From: CAYXFD01 sp964464175
GTDB taxonomy: Bacteria; Cloacimonadota; Cloacimonadia; Cloacimonadales; JAJBBL01
Direction: 5' to 3'
Assembly: GCA_964464175.1 (NCBI GenBank)
Contig: CAYXFD010000036.1
Coordinates: 1 to 17,346, forward strand
DNA length: 17,346 nt
Below the pieces are notes generated by a model. That model worked only from the letters and a program-made list of their open reading frames with translations. It was not told where the DNA came from and did no database searches. Below are positions 1-6,021 of the stretch, in pieces (within the stretch, counting starts at the first letter, position 1; the number at the start of each line of letters is the position of its first letter). Both the position numbers and the translations under genes were made by a program.

Positions 1-80
1 AGTAAATATGCAACCTTTTTTCCGCTCGTTGTAGTTCTACTGCATTATTTGGGTTAAAAGATCAATTTAAACTATCATTA

Positions 81-103
81 CTTGAGTTATCTCAAGGTTT
101 TTC
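81..103 (+). terminator. Possible weak rho-independent terminator
   Basis: CTTGAG (81-86) and CTCAAG (91-96) form a six-pair stem around a TTAT loop, followed by GTTTTT and a pyrimidine-rich stretch. The stem is short, and no gene is visible upstream inside the window. The 12-mer CTCAAGGTTTTT recurs inside the stronger terminator at 475-522, so the two may be related. Weak call. Confidence 0.25.
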
Positions 104-190
104 CTCTTTCTTTACCCTTTCTGTCATTCCTATGAGTTCTACTGACTAGTTCTCTACTCCGAGAACCCTATTTTGCAGAACTCTTAATAA

Positions 191-301
191 AAAAGTAAAT
201 GGATTCTAAATTATTCCAATGCAGGTTATTTATCAAATAATGCTAAGTTGTCTATTGGGGCTAAAGTGCTGGCAGAGAGAGGAAATCCACAATTAAAATG
301 A
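191..301 (+). pseudogene. Coding-like remnant, C-terminal end of an unknown protein
   Basis: An open frame of 36 codons runs from just after a TAA (188-190) to a TGA (299-301). Its translation looks protein-like (NYSNAGYLSNNAKLS, then GAKVLAERGNPQLK), but there is no start codon or ribosome binding site. The frame upstream of the A-run at about 189-194 reads a different plausible peptide (PYFAELLIKK), as if a frameshift split the gene. I do not recognise the family. The reverse strand of part of this stretch is also open, so the call is tentative. It is followed within 30 bases by the attC-like palindrome. Confidence 0.25.
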
Positions 302-329
302 AAGAGTACGCAGCATGAAAAGCTACTCA

Positions 330-440
330 TATAACAAGTTGCAAACAAGGCCAGATGATCTTATCTTTCATAACAGCCGTTATTATCTTCAGATTGGCAC
401 ATCGATTAACATTAGGCCTTTGAGTGAGCTTTAACGTTCA
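330..440. repeat. Imperfect palindrome resembling an integron attC site
   Basis: The left end reads TATAACAAGTTGC then AAGGCC (347-352). The right end has GGCCTT (415-420) and finishes with AACGTTC near 435-439. The outer TATAAC, the inner complementary AAGGCC/GGCCTT and the roughly 110-bp length recall attC recombination sites. It also sits just after a coding-like frame, as cassette sites do. The outer right box (GTTCAAT) pairs only partly with the left one, the two arms differ in length, and no integrase is visible. Low confidence. Confidence 0.2.
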
Positions 441-474
441 ATACATATTGCAACAAAAACACTACATGTGATTC

Positions 475-522
475 TAAAAAAAAGAAAACGGTAACTCAAG
501 GTTTTTGAATGAGTTACCGTTT
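475..522 (-). terminator. Strong rho-independent terminator of the zinc-ribbon gene
   Basis: AAACGGTAACTCA (486-498) and TGAGTTACCGTTT (510-522) form a perfect 13-pair stem around an 11-nt loop. Read on the minus strand, the stem is followed by an almost pure T run (TTTTCTTTTTTTT). It lies directly downstream of the 536-700 gene and so ends that transcript. Confidence 0.85.
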
Positions 523-535
523 ATCTGTGAAGAAG

Positions 536-700
536 CTACTTTCGGCAAGTTTCTTCACGATCCTTGGCTTTACATTCGTTGCACAATTCTCCACTCGATG
601 GTTTAAAATGAGTTGAGGTGTAATCTTTTGTTGGCCATTTTGTGCAATTCTTACACCAATGCCAAGTATCGCTTGTTTTGAGTTTACGGTATTCAGCCAT
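536..700 (-). CDS. Small zinc-ribbon-like protein (54 aa), function unknown
   Basis: This 54-residue protein begins MAEYRKLKTSDTWHWC. Two CxxC knuckles, C16-K-N-C19 and C40-N-E-C43, frame a short tryptophan- and threonine-rich centre (KWPTKDY), which fits a single zinc ribbon. There is no signal peptide, so it should be cytoplasmic. The ATG at 700 is preceded by a good Shine-Dalgarno (AGGAGG, six to seven bases upstream), a TTGACA box lies further up, and a strong terminator follows the stop. The gene is therefore a complete, independently transcribed single-gene unit. Small proteins with a TWHWC...SGELCNEC pattern are, from memory, scattered in diverse bacterial genomes without a known role. 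The gene lies in an AT-rich, otherwise gene-poor stretch and may be part of mobile DNA. Real gene: fairly sure. Function: unknown. Confidence 0.75.
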   Translation of the reverse strand: MAEYRKLKTSDTWHWCKNCTKWPTKDYTSTHFKPSSGELCNECKAKDREETCRK

Positions 701-749
701 CTATCCTCCTTTGTTTGAGTTCATTATTTATGAACTCTATATACGGAGT

Positions 750-778
750 ATCAATTTGTAATGAGGAAATAGTGTCAA
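750..778 (-). promoter_or_regulatory. Likely promoter of the zinc-ribbon gene
   Basis: On the minus strand, a perfect -35 box TTGACA lies at 778-773. A weaker -10 candidate lies about 17-20 bases downstream (ATTGAT, or GATACT within it). The distance to the start codon at 700 leaves a leader of about 40 nt. Confidence 0.45.
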
Positions 779-1005
779 GAAAAAATTTATTCATGTCTCA
801 ATAAGATCAAAGTCAAATCCGAGGATATCTGTTAATAAAACCGCCTTACTTACGAAAAAGGTCAGAGAAACTGTTTTTTGTCTAATTTATCATAGGAAAT
901 CTTTACCCGTTCTTTCTTAAGCAGGGAAACTACATCCCAGTGCCTGGAATATCTCCAGTATCATAAAACCTGATATGAAACTTACTATCATAGTATTTTC
1001 TGTAG

Positions 1006-1025
1006 GGGCGGTTCACGAACCGCCC
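1006..1025. repeat. GGGCGG-type palindrome
   Basis: GGGCGGTTC (1006-1014) and GAACCGCCC (1017-1025) are perfect inverted arms with a two-base centre, preceded by TGTAG. Short GC-rich palindromes of this form are, from memory, dispersed intergenic elements in some anaerobe genomes. Only one copy lies in this window. It could be an extragenic palindromic repeat or a transcript-end hairpin, but there is no T tract. Confidence 0.6.
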
Positions 1026-1056
1026 TCCTTCTTGCTATCCTTCCGCAGGTTTTTCT

Positions 1057-1080
1057 CTAATCCCTAATCCCTAATCCCTA
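1057..1080. repeat. CTAATCC heptamer tandem repeat
   Basis: Three full copies of CTAATCC (1057-1063, 1064-1070, 1071-1077) are followed by a partial copy CTA. The array starts 32 bases after the GGGCGG-type palindrome. The repeat resembles telomere-type heptamers but is intergenic and short. No coding role is seen. Confidence 0.75.
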
Positions 1081-1213
1081 TTTTCATGCTGCTCTTTCCT
1101 CTGGTCTTATTTTTTTTTTCACGTCGCTGAATTGTTTACTGCTCTGCTTCCGAGGGACTTACCCCTCCTCCTGCCGGCACCATTTGTTATCCTTTATATA
1201 ATAGAGGGATTAA

Positions 1214-1295
1214 TTATCCTAAGGAGACCATTAGGATATTTTACAAACGGAGGGGGTCCGACTATAGGATATCCTAATGGTCTCCTAAGGGTAGG
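1214..1295 (+). promoter_or_regulatory. Long hairpin in the probable leader of the 228-aa gene
   Basis: The arms AGGAGACCATTAGGATAT (1222-1239) and ATATCCTAATGGTCTCCT (1269-1286) are perfect 18-base inverted repeats. The pairing continues outward past one mismatch for about seven more pairs with wobbles. The 29-nt loop contains a nested CGGA/TCCG mini-hairpin around GGGGG. A TATAAT box (1197-1202) with no recognisable -35 lies just upstream, and the AAGGAGG of the next gene (1325-1331) lies downstream. If that box is used, the hairpin is in the mRNA leader. It could instead be a MITE-like remnant. Confidence 0.6.
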
Positions 1296-1341
1296 AAAAC
1301 AACTATAGCCCGATGAAAACAAAGAAGGAGGAAGCAGAACT

Positions 1342-2028
1342 ATGAAAAAGCCGACCCCGTTAAAACAGCTGGAAGAATATGTGGACTTTATCGGCAAAGG
1401 ACTGGTGAAGCTGAATATTAAGGTTGATCACGATATGATCCACCTGCTGTCAAAAACGATGCAGCACTATTTCGAATTACCGATAATGGTACAGTTGCTG
1501 GTTAAAATGTCAAATTCGATGTCAGGTAAGATGGTAATCAAAAGAGGGAAATACCGGGGATTCGTTTTTCAGATGAGTCATGGCGTGCAGCAGATAAAGA
1601 AATATGAACCGGAGAAATACAGGAATGACCGGAATACCCCGCTCAGGCTGAGAACAAGAACCATAGTCCATCTGGCAAGCCTGGATCCGGTCCCAAACCT
1701 GCAGACCAAAGGGAAAGAGCTATTCCGGAGTTATCCCTATTATCTGCTTAAAACCGAACCGGTAAAACTTCGGATGAAGAATTTTTATTTCGATCCTGAG
1801 GTCTTGCCGGGCAGAGTTTTGCGGATCTATAAAGCAGAGGATCCCGAAAATCCCGATCCGGAAAGCGACATCTTGTATGCAGAAGAGGAATATTCTCCCA
1901 AAAAGACGATCCGTTTTGAATATGGGGAAGAGGATATCCAGCAGTTCTATGCTATGAACACCGGCAACGGAAGAGTGTCGGGGCTGTTAAAATTCATCTG
2001 GGCTGAGAGCATCCCCGGTCTTGAATAA
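1342..2028 (+). CDS. Hypothetical protein, 228 aa, with a possible phage-type motif
   Basis: I cannot assign this soluble-looking, basic protein to a family with confidence. It has no signal peptide and no membrane segment. The stretch at residues about 61-106 (SGKMVIKRGKYRGFVFQ, then KYRNDRNTPLRLRTR) recalls the start of a phage-associated family (DUF6266-like), where a GK..G.VVF segment is followed by PKKYKNPRTPAQ. The C-terminal part is rich in acidic and proline residues (AEDPENPDPESD). The start ATG at 1342 has an excellent Shine-Dalgarno, AAGGAGG, ten bases upstream. The gene stands alone behind a strong hairpin, and no other phage gene is visible. It is probably a real gene of unknown function. 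Confidence 0.75.
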   Translation: MKKPTPLKQLEEYVDFIGKGLVKLNIKVDHDMIHLLSKTMQHYFELPIMVQLLVKMSNSMSGKMVIKRGKYRGFVFQMSHGVQQIKKYEPEKYRNDRNTPLRLRTRTIVHLASLDPVPNLQTKGKELFRSYPYYLLKTEPVKLRMKNFYFDPEVLPGRVLRIYKAEDPENPDPESDILYAEEEYSPKKTIRFEYGEEDIQQFYAMNTGNGRVSGLLKFIWAESIPGLE

Positions 2029-2237
2029 TCTTCCGGAAGCCCGGAGAAACATCTCAGAGAAAGAACTCAGATAACGTATCCGGTAAGTGTAGTGCACCCA
2101 TTCATCCGGACGAAGTCTTTCGTAAAGGGAAATTTTACTCTCATCGTCGGAAGTTACATGCTTCTATAGCGGTGGAAAACGGAGTTGACAGTTTAGCGCT
2201 TTTTCAGGTTGTTGACGAAAGTTTAGAGGAGATCCTG

Positions 2238-2759
2238 ATGCTCAGAGCTATTGCCTTGTTCCTGATAGTATTACTATCCTGCTTTTCCTTTCTGTATGCC
2301 GGTGACGACAGTTCCAAATGGAGTGTTTCCACGAGTTTAACATACCCTTTAGCGAACATTTATACTCTTCATGTAAACTACAGGCCTGATAATAATAACG
2401 AATTGTACTTTGGACCCTGCTTCCAGAATTTCAGTCATGATAGCTTTACCGTCTATGGCTATACACTGGTACTCGGTTACAGAAGATATTTCTGGAGAGG
2501 CTTGTTCCTTGAAGGGGAATTATATCCGGCGTATAACAGGATCTGGTCAAAGATCACCGCTTCGTATTACCCCGGAATAGAGATGTGGGGAGAAATCAAG
2601 ATCGGCTACAAAATCCCTTTCGGGAAAAGTAAATTTTACCTGCAGCCGTCTCCCGGAATAGGTTTCGGGATATTCAGAACAAACAGACCACCCAATTATA
2701 ATGAGGAGATAAAATCTCCTGTCTTCATCCCTCAAATCCTGATAGGGAGAGAATTCTGA
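2238..2759 (+). CDS. Exported beta-barrel-like outer membrane protein (173 aa)
   Basis: The protein starts MLRAIALFLIVLLSC and has a hydrophobic signal sequence of about 21 residues, probably cleaved after FLYA. Many alternating aromatic strands follow (LYFGPCF, YGYTLVLGYRRYFW, FLEGELYPAYN, GEIKIGYKIPFG). The chain ends in phenylalanine (ILIGREF), the usual C-terminal signature of outer membrane barrels. The size suits an eight-stranded barrel. I chose the ATG at 2238 over a GTG at 2172 because GAGGAG lies just upstream and the signal peptide then starts correctly. A lipoprotein reading (LLSC, Cys15) is possible but the lipobox is poor. The ligand or role is unknown. It stands alone, 209 bases after the preceding gene. 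Confidence 0.7.
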   Translation: MLRAIALFLIVLLSCFSFLYAGDDSSKWSVSTSLTYPLANIYTLHVNYRPDNNNELYFGPCFQNFSHDSFTVYGYTLVLGYRRYFWRGLFLEGELYPAYNRIWSKITASYYPGIEMWGEIKIGYKIPFGKSKFYLQPSPGIGFGIFRTNRPPNYNEEIKSPVFIPQILIGREF

Positions 2760-2895
2760 GGCAGGAGGGAGCCGGCAGGCTTAACAAACGATAAAGTTAT
2801 CTGCAGTTATTCATTGATTAGGCGGTATGGTTCTATTTATGGGCTTTGGCTTTATTGACTGAGGAAAGGAACAGTGCCTGAAATAATTGCTTTTC

Positions 2896-3333
2896 TTAAT
2901 CTTTTAGTCTGTATTTTCTGATAAAATGTCCGTTTCTGGAGCTTTCACCAAGGAATTCGAAATCCCGGATCCTTCTTGAGAAAGGTGTGTGATTATCCTG
3001 AAGGGGGTAAGCGGAGCTGTAAATTGATATCTCGCTTAAATCTCTGATATTGCTGACAGGGGGGAGTATTTCCGAGCTTGTAGAGTAAACCCCTTTATCC
3101 CGCTTTATTTCCAGATGGGGGAAAGAGCGTTCCGAAACAAGCAGGGCTGTACCGTCGGAAGCGATCAGCAGGGCATATTCCGGCTGTAGCCCGTTTTCTT
3201 CGAATATCTCAGACAGATCAGCAGACCGGTTCGTTTTGATGATCGTATCAACGTTTCCGGTTATCTCATAAAAACCGGAAGAACAGGCTGAGAGGAGGCA
3301 GAGTAAGAGACAGAGCAGTTTTATTTTTGCCAT
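2896..3333 (-). CDS. Small lipoprotein with a possible degenerate sulfite-oxidase-like fold (145 aa)
   Basis: The N-terminus MAKIKLLCLLLCLLSAC is a lipoprotein signal peptide, with lipobox LSAC and the lipidated cysteine at residue 17. The mature part has the order seen in the neighbouring proteins: LSEIFEENG (compare IPLRDILPSHG), then a strand with ASDGTALLV, then LPPVSNIRDLSEISIY in the place of the RLVVPG...IMTIE end of molybdopterin-type domains. The match is weak and rests on order rather than identity. It overlaps the upstream gene by 13 bases, so the two are translated together. It probably faces the periplasm as an accessory or binding protein. It could equally be an unrelated lipoprotein. 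Confidence 0.7.
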   Translation of the reverse strand: MAKIKLLCLLLCLLSACSSGFYEITGNVDTIIKTNRSADLSEIFEENGLQPEYALLIASDGTALLVSERSFPHLEIKRDKGVYSTSSEILPPVSNIRDLSEISIYSSAYPLQDNHTPFSRRIRDFEFLGESSRNGHFIRKYRLKD

Positions 3334-4226
3334 CTGAGCAGCCCAGCCCCTCTCCAGACAGGATCGGAGAAATCGATATCTGTGGAGAGAGACTCCCTTC
3401 CGGTTGTTAATAGCGTATCGGGTATCTTATCCCAGTTTCGCAGCTCTTTCACTTCCGACAGATTTGCGAATTCGTTCCTGAATATGATCGCTCTGTCCAT
3501 CATCTGAATATAGGCAAGTGACTTGATCCACATTCCGGCAGGCATATCCGGACTGCGGAGATGAATCCCCTCCTCGTCGCTTACCAGCACAGCATTTCTG
3601 AGATAGGTATCGAAATCGAGCCTGTGAGCAACACCATCCCGCCCTGCCAGAAAGAACTCCTCTTTATGGCTTGGATAAACCTGAGCGATCAGATCAAAGA
3701 AAAAGAATCCTTCAACCTTCCTGAACGGTTTCGGGTCTGTCACGATTTCCATTCCGGAAAGCAGGTCTTCGGCGAAGAAGATAAAATCGGGCAGAGGTAA
3801 TTCCCGGTAAGTTTCCGTCTCTATGGTCATTATTCCGTCTATCCAGAACATATCCCGCATCCCGGGAACTACGAGACGAATCTTGTCTTCGGCAAGTTCG
3901 GAATCATTTCTGTTCAGAGCGATAATCGGATCGTAGTTTCCGATCTCTTCAGCAGTGAGCCGTATCCGGTAGTTATCAGAAGAAGTAAAAACCAACTGGT
4001 CAAAAGAATCTAATCCGTGGGAAGGCAGAATGTCCCGCAAGGGGATACCCTGCCAGTGGTCTATGATGATCTCTCCTCTCTTTTCCCGCTCGGTTGTCAG
4101 TTCGATCCGCTCATATTCCTGCAGCTTGCTTAGATCGATCATTGTTTCCTCAGCACCGTCCTTTATTACAAATGCCTCTGCGGCTACAGAGAAGAGGAGA
4201 AGCATTATTAGAAACAGGATTTTCAT
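3321..4226 (-). CDS. Exported protein with two molybdopterin-oxidoreductase-like repeats, no Mo-ligand Cys (301 aa)
   Basis: A signal peptide covers residues 1-18 (cleavage after VAAEA). Residues about 55-138 resemble the sulfite-oxidase-type molybdopterin-binding domain (PF00174 pattern). HWQGIPLRDILPSHG is followed by a VFTSSDNYR strand, ALNRN, then IRLVVPGMRDMFWIDG and a closing MTIE. Residues about 168-242 look like a second, more decayed copy (VEGFFFFDLIAQVYP, FFLAGRDGVAHRL, IHLRSPDMPAGMWIKSL). The whole protein has no cysteine, so the molybdenum-ligating residue is missing. It is probably a non-enzymatic binding or scaffold protein in the periplasm. AAGGAG lies about six bases upstream of the ATG. 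A TTGACA box lies at 4283-4278 but lacks a clear -10. The lipoprotein gene overlaps its 3' end. Fold assignment moderate, function unknown. Confidence 0.7.
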   Translation of the reverse strand: MKILFLIMLLLFSVAAEAFVIKDGAEETMIDLSKLQEYERIELTTEREKRGEIIIDHWQGIPLRDILPSHGLDSFDQLVFTSSDNYRIRLTAEEIGNYDPIIALNRNDSELAEDKIRLVVPGMRDMFWIDGIMTIETETYRELPLPDFIFFAEDLLSGMEIVTDPKPFRKVEGFFFFDLIAQVYPSHKEEFFLAGRDGVAHRLDFDTYLRNAVLVSDEEGIHLRSPDMPAGMWIKSLAYIQMMDRAIIFRNEFANLSEVKELRNWDKIPDTLLTTGRESLSTDIDFSDPVWRGAGLLRWQK

Positions 4227-4396
4227 GGTAACTCCTTCACATAATGATAAAATATGGAAAGCTTATCCGGTTTCCCATGTCAAGCAGAAATGAGCGAAGC
4301 GTCTGGTTTTCGGCTTCCGGCTCAGGGGTAAGGCTGCATAATGTGAGGGTGGCAGAATTAAAAACGACAGGAATAGTTAGAATATCAAACATTCTC

Positions 4397-4426
4397 TTGA
4401 CGGATTAGCTAACATTGGCATTATGT
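4397..4426 (+). promoter_or_regulatory. Possible promoter and operator of the toxin-antitoxin module
   Basis: TTGACG (4397-4402) is followed after 17-18 bases by a weak -10 (TTATGT, 4421-4426). The spacer contains the perfect palindrome TTAGCTAA (4405-4412). Upstream, AGAAT (4379-4383) and ATTCT (4391-4395) form another inverted repeat, and GTTAG (4376-4380) pairs with CTAAC (4409-4413). Such palindromes on a promoter are where the HTH antitoxin could bind to repress itself. The leader would be very short. Inference only. Confidence 0.35.
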
Positions 4427-4443
4427 ATTCAAAGGAGGCAGTA

Positions 4444-5211
4444 ATGACTGAACACATAGTAAATATAATCAGGGAACTACGCGAAAGAGAGGGATTAACG
4501 CAACAGAAACTTGCTGATGAGCTCGGTGTGTCTCGTTCTTCACTCTCCCAGATTGAGAATGGTGAGAGGAGAATCAATATCATGGAGTTAATTAAGCTTT
4601 CCAGGATATTCAATACAACTTCCGATATCTTGCTGGGTCTGAAAAAAGATATCGAAGTAACGGTTACCGGTCAAAGTAATAGTCTCCGGGAACAAGAGCA
4701 GGTAAGAATCAATATCCCGCAAAAGAACTTAGAGAAGTTTAAAGAGATTCTTCTTTATATTCTATCCAAGGTCGGATCTAAGCCCAATATTGGTGAAACC
4801 GTGATCTATAAATTGCTATACTTCATTGACTTCAATTATTATGAAAAGTATGAGGAGCAATTAATAGGAGCGACATATCAAAAAAACCATTATGGTCCGA
4901 CACCTGTTGAGTTCAAGATAGTTGTAAAATCTATGATTGAAGAACAAGTGTTAGAGAAGATAGAGAGTAAACACTATAAGTTTCGTCAAAAGAAGTACCT
5001 GCCTTTACGAAAAGCTAACTTATCTCTGTTGAAAGCGAACGAAATTGAGGTCATAGATAAAGTTCTGTGCAGATTATCAGATATGAATGCTTCTGAAATC
5101 AGTGATTATAGCCATAACGATGTACCATGGCTAACCACTGAGGATGGTGGAATCATTGAATATGAGTCTGTTTTCTATAGAACCCCGATGTACTCAGTAA
5201 GAGAGAATTAG
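4444..5211 (+). CDS. HTH-Panacea antitoxin (XRE helix-turn-helix plus DUF4065), 255 aa
   Basis: Residues about 6-65 form a Cro/CI-type helix-turn-helix (GLTQQKLADELGVSRSSLSQIENGE in two halves). Residues about 105-235 carry a Panacea (DUF4065, SocA-like) domain: VIYKLLYFIDFNYYEKY, then GATYQKNHYGPTPVEF. Panacea domains neutralise diverse toxins, and the HTH-fused form is established as a toxin-antitoxin partner. The ATG at 4444 is chosen over 4423 because AAAGGAGG (4431-4438) lies five bases before it. The stop abuts the toxin start directly, so the two are co-translated. Codon use here is more AT-rich than in the neighbouring operons, which suggests horizontal gain. Likely represses its own promoter. 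Confidence 0.85.
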   Translation: MTEHIVNIIRELREREGLTQQKLADELGVSRSSLSQIENGERRINIMELIKLSRIFNTTSDILLGLKKDIEVTVTGQSNSLREQEQVRINIPQKNLEKFKEILLYILSKVGSKPNIGETVIYKLLYFIDFNYYEKYEEQLIGATYQKNHYGPTPVEFKIVVKSMIEEQVLEKIESKHYKFRQKKYLPLRKANLSLLKANEIEVIDKVLCRLSDMNASEISDYSHNDVPWLTTEDGGIIEYESVFYRTPMYSVREN

Positions 5212-5598
5212 ATGTTTTTTGCTTCGGTTTCAGGAACTCCGGAATTTGTTAGAGACCTGAAGAAGTTAGTTAAAAAGTTTCCAACACTTAAAGAAGATCT
5301 GGAGATCTTCATAAAACATCAATTGGTTCTATATCATAAGCAGAATATTGATAATAAAGGCATTTATCGGCTAAAAAGCACTCATGTAACAAACCCCATT
5401 ATCTATAAAGCCAGGAAATTTGCCTGCCGGTCACGTAAAGGTAAAGGCTCTCAATCAGGAATACGAATCATTTATTCCTATACCGAAGAATTTGATCAGA
5501 TTGTATTGATTGAGATATATTATAAAGGCGACAAAGAAGATGAAGATAAACAGAGAATCGAATCTTATTGCAATAGCGTAAAGGATCAGTCTAAATGA
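5212..5598 (+). CDS. RelE/ParE-superfamily toxin (128 aa)
   Basis: The small basic protein has the RelE/ParE order: an N-terminal FVRDLKKLVKKFPTLKEDL helix pair, a strand region with IYKARKFACRS, then SGIRIIYSYTEEFDQIVLIEIYYKG and an acidic-lysine helix (DKEDEDKQRI). That is the usual place for the RNA-binding arginines and the tail helix. RelE-type toxins cleave mRNA at the ribosome. ParE-type ones act on gyrase, and the sequence alone does not decide between these. It starts on the base after the antitoxin stop. A Panacea antitoxin paired with such a toxin fits the known promiscuity of that domain. Its stop overlaps a further short frame as ATGA. Confidence 0.75.
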   Translation: MFFASVSGTPEFVRDLKKLVKKFPTLKEDLEIFIKHQLVLYHKQNIDNKGIYRLKSTHVTNPIIYKARKFACRSRKGKGSQSGIRIIYSYTEEFDQIVLIEIYYKGDKEDEDKQRIESYCNSVKDQSK

Positions 5599-5747
5599 AA
5601 TTGATGCTGATAAGCTGCAAGCTAAGCATAGATGGTCCGAATAAACAGGTCATAGGAGGTATTTTTTGTATCGAAAGCAAACTCCTTCAGCAAACTTGTT
5701 ATCTTATGTATCAATATTATCGAGAATTTTTTTTATCTATCAATTAG
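5595..5747 (+). CDS. Possible third small ORF of the toxin-antitoxin module (50 aa)
   Basis: A 50-codon frame starts in the ATGA overlap with the toxin stop and runs to TAG at 5745-5747. AAGGA (5581-5585) lies nine bases upstream and could serve as a ribosome binding site. The product starts MKLMLISCKLSIDG and ends in an aromatic stretch (YQYYREFFLSIN). I recognise no family. The overlap is typical of coupled genes but may be chance in this AT-rich DNA. Confidence 0.25.
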   Translation: MKLMLISCKLSIDGPNKQVIGGIFCIESKLLQQTCYLMYQYYREFFLSIN

Positions 5748-5805
5748 TAAGAATATTCCAATCAACTCTCTGTAAAGAAACGGAACTCCTTTCCACCCTT
5801 TTCTA

Positions 5806-5833
5806 TTGACAAATAGAGCTTCTGAGATATGAG
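5806..5833 (+). promoter_or_regulatory. Likely promoter of the ECF transporter operon
   Basis: A perfect -35 TTGACA (5806-5811) is followed by a 16-base spacer and a -10-like TATGAG (5828-5833, four of six consensus bases). Transcription would start near 5840, at the first bases of the structured leader. Confidence 0.5.
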
Positions 5834-5837
5834 GAAA

Positions 5838-6017
5838 CGGCACCGAGCAGTGAGGTCTAAGCTAACGGTATGACCTGCTGCCGATAGGGTATAAGGGGAA
5901 ACCTTTATGCCTCCCGGATTTCTCTTGAGAGAAAGAATTTGGAAAGGTGAAGCGACGAATCGAGACGATCTTTCCAGTTACCTTCTCCGAGCCGGGATCT
6001 ATAAAGGAAAAGGGAGG
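5838..6017 (+). ncRNA. Structured 5' leader, candidate riboswitch or other cis-regulatory RNA
   Basis: Four successive hairpins fill this leader. The first pairs CGGCA (5838-5842), GCAG (5847-5850) and GTC (5855-5857) with GAC, CTGC and TGCCG (5872-5883). The second is an 11-pair stem (5887-5897 with 5902-5912) capped by a GAAA tetraloop. The third pairs TTTCTC (5919-5924) with GAGAAA (5929-5934). The fourth pairs TGGAAAG (5940-5946) with CTTTCCA (5970-5976). TCCCGG (5912-5917) can pair with CCGGGA (5992-5997). CCTCCC (5910-5915) is exactly complementary to the Shine-Dalgarno GGGAGG (6012-6017). These choices exclude one another, the logic of a translational switch. I could not match it to TPP, cobalamin, FMN, SAM or other classes I know. 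Confidence 0.5.
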
Positions 6018-6021
6018 TTAA

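Larger units (their letters stand above)
701..1341. other. Long non-coding stretch with repeats
   Basis: No convincing gene is seen in these 640 bases. It holds the minus-strand promoter (750-778), a palindrome (1006-1025), a heptamer tandem repeat (1057-1080), a ten-base T run near 1108-1119, a TATAAT box (1197-1202) and a long hairpin (1214-1295). The 67-codon minus-strand frame across 1194-1397 runs through the hairpin and into the next gene and looks spurious. Confidence 0.6.

Noticed and set aside
1194..1397. Minus-strand 67-codon frame
   Set aside because: It runs through the inverted repeat and into the start of the 228-aa gene and has no ribosome binding site pattern or family features.
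2172..2237. GTG start giving a 195-aa form of the barrel protein
   Set aside because: It would put 22 polar residues before the signal peptide, while GAGGAG and an ATG at 2238 give a normal signal sequence.
5822..5827. CTGAGA, the core of TPP riboswitches, upstream of the ECF operon
   Set aside because: It lies inside the promoter spacer before the predicted start, and the partner motif (the conserved stretch ending in GCGTAGGGA) is absent.
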